Below, piece by piece: positions 16,112 through 23,353 of a stretch of 38,055 nt of DNA. A model generated the notes under the pieces. It was not told the DNA's origin. It saw only the letters and a program-made list of their open reading frames with translations, and searched no databases. The position numbers and the translations under genes were made by a program. The stretch is taken from NCBI GenBank assembly GCA_009773205.1, contig WPAE01000014.1:1-38055 (forward strand). The letters are read 5' to 3'. Source of the DNA: Ignavibacteria bacterium (GTDB taxonomy: Bacteria; Bacteroidota; Ignavibacteria; Ignavibacteriales; Melioribacteraceae). Numbering within the stretch: position 1 is the first letter of the stretch; every line of letters starts with the position of its first letter.

Positions 16112-17239
16112 CTATTGTTCCAATAGTTTTTGTAATTGTTTTTTACTTGGCAGATATAATTTATATTCTCGCGCAAATATTTGTTTGTTGTCTTTTGGTA
16201 ATGTGTATTCAATTACTGCTTTGTTGGTCTGTTTGCATAGAACAATACCAACTGTTTTGTTCTCGCCTTTATTTTTAATTTCACGATCATAAAAATTCAC
16301 ATACATCTGCATCTGCCCAATGTCCTGGTGTTTTAATTCGCCAATTTTCAAATCAATCAACACAAAACATTTCAGAAGTCTGTTGTAAAAAACTAAGTCA
16401 ACATAAAAATTGTCTCCATTAAATGAGATTCTCTGCTGTCTGCTTTGAAAAAGAAAACCTTTTCCCAATTCTAAAAGAAAGTTTTCTAATTTATTAATTA
16501 TAGCAGTTTCCAACTGGCTTTCTGTGTATTCGGTTTCTTCTTTCATTCCTAAAAATTCTAAGACTACCGGCTCTTTCAGCATATCAATCGGTTTGGATAT
16601 TATCTGCCCTTTTTTGCTGAGCTCCCTAACTGCTTTTTTATTTTTGCTCAATGCAAGCCGTTCGTAAAGAGAAGTGTTGTATTGCCTTTGAAGTTCTCGA
16701 ACAGACCAGTTATTGTTTGCCGTTTCTATCTCATAAAAATTTCTTTCTTCTTCATTTTCAATTCTTAAAAGGAATGAGTAATGAGACCAGCTAAGTGGAA
16801 AGTGAAAATGAAATTTGGCGGACACTGTCTGCCATTTTACTAACTGAACATCTTTCTTATTTTGAATTACTTCTGATTTACGCGACGCTGTCGCGTATTT
16901 CTCCAATTGTGCAGACGGTGCCTGCACTATTTCAGATTTCCGCAACACTGTCGCGGAAATTCGTGTATTAAATAAAAGATAAAAATTTCTCATCCTATTC
17001 AGATTATCTTCCGAATATCCGCTTCCAAATTCTTTCGTCAATCTCTTTGATAAATTCTTTAAAGTCTTTTCGGCATATACAGCACGCTCTTTCCCTTGCT
17101 GTTCATCTTCAACTATCATTTTTCCGATATGATAATTTGTGAAAACAAGAGTTGTATTTACATTCTGAACAACAAAGTTTTTCGCTTGATCAATAAGCTG
17201 CTTAACAGATAAAAAAAGATGCGCTTTTTTCTGAGTCAT
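16112..17239 (-). CDS. DUF1016 (YhcG-like) PD-(D/E)xK nuclease
   Basis: The 375-residue protein has the DUF1016 N-terminal helical domain (about 1-100, with YHIGKMIVEDEQQGKERAVY and GSGYSEDNLNRMRNFYLLF) and a C-terminal PD-(D/E)xK nuclease domain (about 225-375) containing FYVDLVFYNRLLKCFVLIDLKIGE. In the nuclease motif the usual (E)xK is DLK. Between the domains, after NFYLLF and before LSWSHYSFLL, there is an extra segment with two similar stretches, LRKSEIVQ and SRKSEVIQ, each encoded by a hairpin (16879-16897, 16936-16960). The family often travels with restriction systems. It lies 1 bp after RAYT and 6 bp before res. Confidence 0.82.
   Translation of the reverse strand: MTQKKAHLFLSVKQLIDQAKNFVVQNVNTTLVFTNYHIGKMIVEDEQQGKERAVYAEKTLKNLSKRLTKEFGSGYSEDNLNRMRNFYLLFNTRISATVLRKSEIVQAPSAQLEKYATASRKSEVIQNKKDVQLVKWQTVSAKFHFHFPLSWSHYSFLLRIENEEERNFYEIETANNNWSVRELQRQYNTSLYERLALSKNKKAVRELSKKGQIISKPIDMLKEPVVLEFLGMKEETEYTESQLETAIINKLENFLLELGKGFLFQSRQQRISFNGDNFYVDLVFYNRLLKCFVLIDLKIGELKHQDIGQMQMYVNFYDREIKNKGENKTVGIVLCKQTNKAVIEYTLPKDNKQIFAREYKLYLPSKKQLQKLLEQ
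16879..16960 (-). repeat. Two palindromes inside the DUF1016 gene
   Basis: TACGCGAC (16879-16886) pairs with GTCGCGTA (16890-16897). ATTTCCGC (16936-16943) pairs with GCGGAAAT (16953-16960), with inner AC/GT pairing. Both share the GCGACAG-x-GT-x-GCG design and encode the near-duplicate peptides TASRKSEVIQ and TVLRKSEIVQ. Confidence 0.65.
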
Positions 17240-17240
17240 C

Positions 17241-17699
17241 TTAATCAGCTCCCTTCATTTCTTCTTTTATTTGAAGATCATATTTCTTAATAAAAAGGGC
17301 AACTTCTTCTGCAAAAGTTATTTTTTTATGATGCTCTTTCTGATTACTAATATATTTTTCAACTTCTTTAACCATTGATTCGCTAACAGAAAAAGCGCCA
17401 TAACCGGTTTGCCAACTGAATTTTTCTTTAAGATAATTCTGCTGATTTACCCAATGAGATGATTCACCTTTAACATTTTTAAAAATATCTTGAACAGAAT
17501 ATTTCTGATTTAATAAAAAAAGAATATGAACATGATCTTTCGTTCCATCTATAATTCTAACACTACAGTCAAAATCTTTTTCTAAATGTGTTTTGATATG
17601 TTGGTGCAATTCTTTTTCATAGTTTTCTGTTATTAGAGGCATTCGGTCTTTTGTGCCAAAAACACCATGCAGCCATATTTTTGTTAGTGAGTGTGACAT
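17241..17699 (-). CDS. REP-associated tyrosine transposase (RAYT; IS200/Y1 family)
   Basis: The 152-residue protein is a single-domain HUH nuclease. It has the metal-binding HVH (56-58, in DHVHIL) and a catalytic tyrosine Y116 in VEKYISNQKEHH, preceded by YGAFSVSES (100-108), all hallmarks of Y1 transposases. Such enzymes cut single-stranded DNA at the foot of hairpins. There are no IS200/605 ends or tnpB, but a hairpin array begins directly upstream (17712-18060), which is typical of RAYT loci. Start: AAGGAAAG precedes the ATG, and the first hairpin ends right at this ribosome-binding site. Its stop is 1 bp from the DUF1016 start, so it is embedded in the restriction operon rather than merely inserted. 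Confidence 0.85.
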   Translation of the reverse strand: MSHSLTKIWLHGVFGTKDRMPLITENYEKELHQHIKTHLEKDFDCSVRIIDGTKDHVHILFLLNQKYSVQDIFKNVKGESSHWVNQQNYLKEKFSWQTGYGAFSVSESMVKEVEKYISNQKEHHKKITFAEEVALFIKKYDLQIKEEMKGAD

Positions 17700-17711
17700 A
17701 ATTCTTTCCTT

Positions 17712-18060
17712 AATGATAAACCGTTGAAACGGTTTATCATTTTGATTATTATTTCAATACCCACGAATGAATTCGTGGGTTACCAAATCACATTTCACAT
17801 ATAAATTCTTTGAAGATGAATTTATCGAATCCTTTTCAACTTTATTACTAACCTACAGATTTATCTGTTCTTCATTATGAAACCATTAAAATGGTTTCTT
17901 GTTTTTTATTGTTTCTTTAATACCCACGATTAAAATCGTGGGTTACTTATTCTTATTTTGCACAGAAATTCATGGTTTCAAAGCTCACTGTTACAAAACC
18001 CACAGATTTATCTGTGGGTACTTCGATACATACTAAATCCATAAACCGATTCATCGGTTT
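17712..18060. repeat. Array of about nine alternating REP-like hairpins
   Basis: Class A hairpins (AAACC...GGTTT) are at 17712-17741, 17879-17898 and 18043-18060. Class B hairpins (ACCCAC...GTGGGT) are at 17759-17780, 17922-17943 and 17998-18019. Weaker members are at 17801-17825, 17855-17868 (ACAGATTTATCTGT, the core of the one at 17998) and about 17965-17979. Centres are mostly 36-48 bp apart. Within a class the outer arms are constant and the inner arms differ yet remain complementary. Loops are TGAA, TAAA, TT or TC. The array fills the mod-RAYT gap. Confidence 0.8.
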
Positions 18061-20228
18061 TAATTTTCTATCAATTCTATCACAGCGCTTTCAAACCCAA
18101 ATACATCTACCGCTTTTACACATACTTTTCTTCTTTCTTTTTTAGGAACTTCAATTACTGCCTCTGTTACAACTCTTAATGGATCGGCATCGTTCTCTGT
18201 ATTTTCTCTGTAATCTTGCCATCGGCTTCTAAATACTTCTCCGTCATAATCCGGGTCAACGCTCCAATACTCAATTAAAGCAAGCGGTTCATTAGCAACA
18301 ATCTTTTGTAATTTCTCTTTATCCGCTTCACTTAATGGCAGCGCGTCAGGTGAAAGCAAAACATAGTTATCCAGTTTAATTGTAATTTGGTCTTTCTCTT
18401 CAATTCCACTTTCCACTTTTACCTTTATACTTTTTACTTGTATCGGTTTTATGGTTAAGTATTGCAAAGAAGAAAAACGAATCTTTCCGCTTTTTATTAA
18501 CTGCTGATAAGAAGTTTTTGTTTTTAATCTGTCAAGTAAATCTGCCGGTATTACAAGCACTTCAAGGTTCTCATCATTCAAAGAAGAAATTACTTGCCCA
18601 ATGTTGGTTTCAAAATTCCAGCCAAGCACAATTACTTTTTGCCAGCCGCCCATAAATTGTGCCCGCCATTGCTGTGCCTTCTTAATTGTATTGAAGCCAG
18701 TAAGTTTATTTGGAGAATCCACTACCACTAATGTTCTGCTGTTTTTAATATAGCCAACATTTGGCGGCGCGTCTTTTTGTGTAAAGGGCATTGCGCCATA
18801 TAATTGCAATACAACTTGCGCAAGCGAACCAATTGTTTTGAACTCACTTTTGCTAAATTGTTCTTTCTGGTAATCTCCAATTGAATGATAAAAAAACGGT
18901 TGTGCGTTTTGGTCTATCAATCTTTTCCTCATTATCATGCAAGCCGGTTTACCAAGATCACCCATTATCCATTTTCTGCCAAGCTTTTCAGCAACTGCAC
19001 CTGTTGTGCCGGCACCTCCAAAGAAATCGGCAACTATTGAATCTTGATTAGAAGATTGACAAATAATTCTTTTTAGTAAGTCTTCTGGCTTTTGTGTTGC
19101 ATAACCAATTGCTTCATAAGAATTAGAAGAAATAAGCTTTATGTCATCCCAAAGATTTCCAATTTTTCGTCCATCATATTCATCTGAATATCTTTTATAT
19201 CGCGGTCTCCCATTATCAGTCCAAAAAATGATGTATGGATTTTCTTTTATTCTTTGATCGAATGTTTCTTGAGTCCATCTCCAGCCTAAATCACTTGTGA
19301 CTGTTTTTCCATTTATTATTCTAATCTGTCCTTTGCTATAAGAATTTGAAGACTGTTCCAATTTTTCATGTGTGTATCTCCTTCCAGTTTCTTTTTCTGT
19401 ATAAGGAAATTTTTCATCCAATTCTTCATCAGATAAATCCTGATATTGTTGATTATAAATACAACTTGATGTTTTGGTGTAATAATAAATACTATCCGTC
19501 ATTACATCCAATCCACGAGCAAGGTGGTGCCCACCGGTTCTTTTAAATACAATATCAGCTTGAAAATTTTCTTTCCCGAAAATCTCATCCATCATAACTT
19601 TTACATAATGCCCAACGTGCCAATCAATATGTATGTAAATACTTCCTTGATCACTTAACAATTCGCGCATTAAAACCAATCGTGGATAAATCATTTTCAA
19701 ATAACTTGCTGTTCCATCTTTCCAAGTATCGCTGTAAGCAAATTGTTCAATAACTGTTGGCTTCTGTTCAACATCACCGTTAGGTAAAGTTACTTTAGTT
19801 CTGTAATCTGCTTTGCTGTCAAATGGCGGGTCATTATACATCAAATCAATTTTACCACGCAAGGAAGGCAAACCGCTTTTTTCATCCCCGGCAAGTAACG
19901 CTTGCATTGCTAAAAGGTTATCACCATAAATAAGTCGGTTAAGCCACAAATTCTGAGGGAGCGAAGTGATCGAAGAAACTCCTAATTCTCGGTGCAGAGA
20001 TTCTTCACCCGCTAAAGCGGATTCAGAATGACCTACTGAATTTGGTATCTGTGGTGTTTTTCCTTTCCAAAGTCCGCTAATGTCTTTAGCTGGTAAAACC
20101 AATTCGTTAGTTTGCAAAGTAATACGCGTTGGCTGTGCAAGCTTCTCTAAAATCTGTTCCGCTTCACGTTTACCCTCAGCAACAATCTTTGGCAGCAGTT
20201 CAATCAAACTTTGTTTTTGTTCTGGCAT
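18060..20228 (-). CDS. mod: Type III DNA methyltransferase, Mod subunit
   Basis: This 722-residue adenine-type methyltransferase provides sequence recognition and protective methylation for Res. Motif order is the beta class: the catalytic motif IV DPPF (133-136, in IDLMYNDPPFDSK) comes before the S-adenosylmethionine-binding motif I DFFGGAGTTG (401-410). Residues about 240-375 are the likely target-recognition region. The C-terminal part (about 450-722) resembles the extended end of type III Mods. Residues about 64-91 are encoded by a dispersed repeat (see 19955-20035) lying between the N-terminal region and LWLNRLIYGDN. The stop codon abuts the last hairpin of the array. Confidence 0.88.
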   Translation of the reverse strand: MPEQKQSLIELLPKIVAEGKREAEQILEKLAQPTRITLQTNELVLPAKDISGLWKGKTPQIPNSVGHSESALAGEESLHRELGVSSITSLPQNLWLNRLIYGDNLLAMQALLAGDEKSGLPSLRGKIDLMYNDPPFDSKADYRTKVTLPNGDVEQKPTVIEQFAYSDTWKDGTASYLKMIYPRLVLMRELLSDQGSIYIHIDWHVGHYVKVMMDEIFGKENFQADIVFKRTGGHHLARGLDVMTDSIYYYTKTSSCIYNQQYQDLSDEELDEKFPYTEKETGRRYTHEKLEQSSNSYSKGQIRIINGKTVTSDLGWRWTQETFDQRIKENPYIIFWTDNGRPRYKRYSDEYDGRKIGNLWDDIKLISSNSYEAIGYATQKPEDLLKRIICQSSNQDSIVADFFGGAGTTGAVAEKLGRKWIMGDLGKPACMIMRKRLIDQNAQPFFYHSIGDYQKEQFSKSEFKTIGSLAQVVLQLYGAMPFTQKDAPPNVGYIKNSRTLVVVDSPNKLTGFNTIKKAQQWRAQFMGGWQKVIVLGWNFETNIGQVISSLNDENLEVLVIPADLLDRLKTKTSYQQLIKSGKIRFSSLQYLTIKPIQVKSIKVKVESGIEEKDQITIKLDNYVLLSPDALPLSEADKEKLQKIVANEPLALIEYWSVDPDYDGEVFRSRWQDYRENTENDADPLRVVTEAVIEVPKKERRKVCVKAVDVFGFESAVIELIEN
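19955..20035 (-). repeat. Dispersed repeat translated in frame inside mod
   Basis: Read on the minus strand, GTCATTCTGAATCCGCTTTAGC and the bases after it match the core of the element at 1772-1881 with about 6 differences in 39. GAAGAATCTC can pair with GAGTTTCTTC within it. It encodes GHSESALAGEESLHRELGVSSITSLP with no stop or frameshift. Confidence 0.7.
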
Positions 20229-20458
20229 ACTTGATCTTCTTTTTCTTGTAGAATTTCTTTTAACTTCAATGTGTCAGTCTCCTAATCAGATACACACAAC
20301 GGTTTAATATAGTTAGAAACATCTAAAAAATTAAAATTAATTTCTAAGCATGTTGTCAAGCGACTTTTTAATAGTGTGCAATACGCGTTTTTGACGATTT
20401 TGCAATGTTTTGATACTGCTGAAGATTTTTAATAATTAGGTCTGGTTTAATAAAACAA

Positions 20459-20490
20459 TTTGCACGCTCTAAGGGCTTTTGCTATTTTTG
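20459..20490 (+). promoter_or_regulatory. Bacteroidota-type promoter for cmk (near leaderless)
   Basis: TTTG (20459-20462) and TATTTTTG (20483-20490) match the -33 and -7 consensus boxes with a 20-bp spacer. The cmk ATG at 20498 is only 7 bp past the -7 box, so the transcript would have almost no leader. Confidence 0.6.
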
Positions 20491-20497
20491 CAACCCA

Positions 20498-21175
20498 ATG
20501 TCTAAGAATATAATAATAGCAATTGATGGTCCCGCCGGTTCCGGTAAATCTACTGCAGCAAAGAATTTAGCGCAGAAATTAGGATTCACTTATTTGGATA
20601 CCGGAGCGATGTACCGCACAATAACGTACCTTTCGCTGCGTGCAGGTGTTGTTGATAACCGTGATGAAGTTATAAAAATAGCTCAAAATGTTAAACTTAG
20701 ACTTAAGACCGATAATGGTTTAACACGTGTTTTTGCTAATGACGAAGAACTTACAGAGCAAATAAGAACCCCCGAAGTTAATTCTAAAGTAAGCGAAGTT
20801 AGCATAATCCCCGAAGTCCGTTTTGAGATGGTTAAAATTCAGAAAGCGTTAGGTGGAAGCTGCAATATTGTTGCTGAAGGCAGAGATGTTACAACTGTTG
20901 TTTATCCAAATGCAGACATTAAAATTTTTCTTACTGCTTCTATTGATGAACGCGCAAATAGAAGATTTAAAGAGTACAAAGCAAAGAATTCGGAAATTTC
21001 GTTTGAAGAAGTAAAAGCTAATTTGGAAAAAAGAGATAAGATTGACAGCGGAAGAAAAGTTTCTCCTCTTAGAAAAGCCGATGATGCAATTGTTTTTGAT
21101 AACACAGGTTTTACTCCAAATGAAGATTTAGATTATTTGTTTGAAAAGATTAAAGAAGTGCTTTCTATAAAGTAA
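20498..21175 (+). CDS. cmk: Cytidylate kinase
   Basis: The 225-residue enzyme phosphorylates CMP and dCMP using ATP in pyrimidine nucleotide supply. The P-loop is GPAGSGKST (11-19), followed by LGFTYLDTGAMYRT, the CMP-binding stretch VAEGRDVTTVVYPNAD and the lid region with RANRRFKEY. Length is normal for the family. No ribosome-binding site is visible, which fits the near-leaderless promoter at 20459-20490. It precedes rpsA, an association common in many bacteria. Confidence 0.95.
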   Translation: MSKNIIIAIDGPAGSGKSTAAKNLAQKLGFTYLDTGAMYRTITYLSLRAGVVDNRDEVIKIAQNVKLRLKTDNGLTRVFANDEELTEQIRTPEVNSKVSEVSIIPEVRFEMVKIQKALGGSCNIVAEGRDVTTVVYPNADIKIFLTASIDERANRRFKEYKAKNSEISFEEVKANLEKRDKIDSGRKVSPLRKADDAIVFDNTGFTPNEDLDYLFEKIKEVLSIK

Positions 21176-21250
21176 CTGAGTGCCTGAGTAACTGAGTTCC
21201 TAACTCATAACTCAAAACTCATAACTTATAACTCAAAAGTGCCTAATAAC
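21176..21250. repeat. Short tandem repeats between cmk and rpsA
   Basis: AACTCATAACTCAAAACTCATAACTTATAACTCAAAA units occur here in runs (no exact period), preceded by CTGAGTGCCTGAGTAACTGAG. This is low-complexity DNA of the type seen at other gap positions in the window. Confidence 0.6.
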
Positions 21251-21358
21251 TATTGAATGCCATCATAAAAAAACTAATGTGAAACTAAAAATGTAACACT
21301 GCAAATAACATTCCAGATGGCGGAGTGAAACTTAGCAGAAGTTGTAGTAGGAGGACAA

Positions 21359-23179
21359 ATGTCCGAACAAGTAAAAGAAGCCAAGAAAATGGTTTCTAAA
21401 CCGATTAAATTCATTAATGCAGATGAGTACACGCAAGATGAGTTAAATGAATTATCAAAACTTTATTCAGAATCTTTTCGCGATATTAAAGAAGGCGAAA
21501 TCATTACTGGCAAGATCGTAAGCTTTAGCGGCGATAATGTTGTAATTGATGTTGGCTTCAAATCAGACGGCACAATTCCAAAATCAGAATTTAACGCTAC
21601 GGAAGAAATTGTAATTGGCGCGCCTGTTGATATTGTAATTGAAAAGACTGAAGACGAAGATGGAAATTTAGTGCTAAGCAAGAAGAGAGCAGATTTCTTG
21701 AAGATTTGGTCTCGTGTTATGAGCGCTTACGATAACCAAACAGTTATTCCCGGTAAAATTCTTAAGAGAATTAAAGGAGGAATGGTTGTTGATTTAATGG
21801 GCATCGAAGCATTCTTGCCTGGCTCTCAAATTGATATTCGCCCTGTTCGCGATTTTGATGCTTTTGTTGGTCAAACAATGGATTTCAAAATTGTTAAAGT
21901 TAATATTCCTACAGAAAATATCGTTGTATCTCACAAAGTACTTATCGAAGAAACAATCTCCGATCAGCGTAAAGAAATTCTTGATAAACTTGAAAAAGGG
22001 CAGATTCTTGAAGGTACAGTTAAAGCTATTACAGACTTTGGCGTATTTGTTGATTTAGGCGGCGTTGATGGTCTTATTCATATTACAGACTTAAGCTGGG
22101 GAAGAATTAATCATCCAACAGAAGTTGTTAAACTTGATGAAAAAATTAAAGTTGTTGTTACAGATTTCGAAAAAGAACGTAAGAGAATTTCTCTCAGCTT
22201 GAAACAGTTACTGCCTCATCCTTGGGAAAATATCGAAAGCAGATTCCAAATTAATAATAAAGTTGGCGGACGTGTAGTTTCTCTAACAGATTACGGCGCT
22301 TTCATAGAAATTCAAAAGGGTATAGAAGGATTAATTCATATATCGGAAATGAGCTGGACACAGCATATCAGCCATCCATCTCAATTTGTTTCTATGGGAC
22401 AGCTTGTTGAAGCCGTAATTTTAAGTTTGGATAAAGAAGAGAAGAAAATTTCTCTTGGTATGAAACAATTAACTCCTGATCCTTGGCAAGATATTGTTAA
22501 AAAATATCCAGTTGGATCGCAACACAATGGAGTTGCGCGTAACTTAACAAACTTTGGCGTTTTCGTAGAGCTCGAACCTGGTATTGACGGCTTAGTTCAC
22601 ATTAGCGATCTTTCTTGGACTAAGAAAATACGCCACCCCGGCGAAGTAGTAAAGAAGGGCGAAAAGATAGATGTTGTAGTTCTTGGCGTTGATACTGAAT
22701 CGAGAAAAATTTCTCTTGGACACAAACAGATTAATACAAATCCATGGGAAAATTTTGAAAAAGAGTATGCTGTTGGAAAGAAATGCGAAGCTAAAATTGT
22801 TCGTATTATTGAAAAAGGCGTTATTGCTGAACTGCATCTTGGTGTTGATGGCTTTGTTCCGGCAACACAATTATCAACTTCTAAGATTAAAAACTTATCT
22901 GTTGCATTTCCGGTAAACACTAAAATCGAATTGAAAGTTGTTGAATTCGACAGAGATAACAAGAAAATTGTTTTGAGCGCTTTGGCTGCATTAAAAGAAA
23001 AGAGCAACGAGGAAATCACTCAGTACATTTCTGAACATAAATTAGAAAAAGTTACTGTTGAAGATATTCTAAAAGCAGATGCAGGCAAGTTTGATTCGTC
23101 AGATTTCAATTTATATGATGATAAGACATTGCCTTCGGCTCCAGCTGCTGCCGAAGAAAAGAAAGAGGAAAACAACTAA
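21359..23179 (+). CDS. rpsA: 30S ribosomal protein S1
   Basis: The 606-residue protein helps mRNA bind the small ribosomal subunit. Six S1 (OB-fold) repeats are visible, beginning near residues 40 (GEIITGKIVSF), 125 (TVIPGKILKR), 210 (GQILEGTVKAITDFGVFVDL), 295 (GGRVVSLTDYGAFIEI), 380 (HNGVARNLTNFGVFVEL) and 470 (CEAKIVRIIEKGVIAEL). Repeats 3-5 keep the full GxFV...GLIHIS/D-LSW pattern; the first two and last are more divergent, as usual. AGGAGGACAA just before the ATG is a strong ribosome-binding site. The acidic tail (PAAAEEKKEENN) is unremarkable. Confidence 0.97.
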   Translation: MSEQVKEAKKMVSKPIKFINADEYTQDELNELSKLYSESFRDIKEGEIITGKIVSFSGDNVVIDVGFKSDGTIPKSEFNATEEIVIGAPVDIVIEKTEDEDGNLVLSKKRADFLKIWSRVMSAYDNQTVIPGKILKRIKGGMVVDLMGIEAFLPGSQIDIRPVRDFDAFVGQTMDFKIVKVNIPTENIVVSHKVLIEETISDQRKEILDKLEKGQILEGTVKAITDFGVFVDLGGVDGLIHITDLSWGRINHPTEVVKLDEKIKVVVTDFEKERKRISLSLKQLLPHPWENIESRFQINNKVGGRVVSLTDYGAFIEIQKGIEGLIHISEMSWTQHISHPSQFVSMGQLVEAVILSLDKEEKKISLGMKQLTPDPWQDIVKKYPVGSQHNGVARNLTNFGVFVELEPGIDGLVHISDLSWTKKIRHPGEVVKKGEKIDVVVLGVDTESRKISLGHKQINTNPWENFEKEYAVGKKCEAKIVRIIEKGVIAELHLGVDGFVPATQLSTSKIKNLSVAFPVNTKIELKVVEFDRDNKKIVLSALAALKEKSNEEITQYISEHKLEKVTVEDILKADAGKFDSSDFNLYDDKTLPSAPAAAEEKKEENN

Positions 23180-23204
23180 TATTTTTTTAGTTGATTAAAA
23201 TATT

Positions 23205-23252
23205 GGGCTGTGTTTAATCTTGTTTTACTTAGATTAGATGCAGCCCGTTTTT
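23205..23252 (+). terminator. Rho-independent terminator of rpsA
   Basis: GGGCTG (23205-23210) pairs with CAGCCC (23241-23246), with an inner stem TAATCT (23215-23220) / AGATTA (23231-23236), followed by GTTTTT. Confidence 0.8.
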
Positions 23253-23256
23253 GTAA

Positions 23257-23341
23257 GAATTTTGAATTTTGAGTTTTGGATTTTGAGTTTAGCATTTTGG
23301 GTTTTGGATTTAGGATTTTGGATTTTGAGTTTTGGATTTTT
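23257..23341. repeat. Heptanucleotide tandem repeat upstream of mtaB
   Basis: About twelve imperfect copies of a 7-bp unit (ATTTTGA / GTTTTGGA / ATTTTGG variants) fill the gap between the rpsA terminator and the mtaB ribosome-binding site. It keeps an open frame, which falsely extends mtaB upstream. Confidence 0.75.
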
Positions 23342-23353
23342 ACAAAGGGATTT

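Noticed and set aside
17700-18060. CRISPR array
   Set aside because: The spaced repeats are short palindromes with differing cores. There are no identical direct repeats of 20-40 bp with unique spacers, and no cas genes.
23276-23353. Longer N terminus for mtaB
   Set aside because: These 26 codons are heptanucleotide repeat; homologues begin at the position of 23354, which also has a ribosome-binding site.
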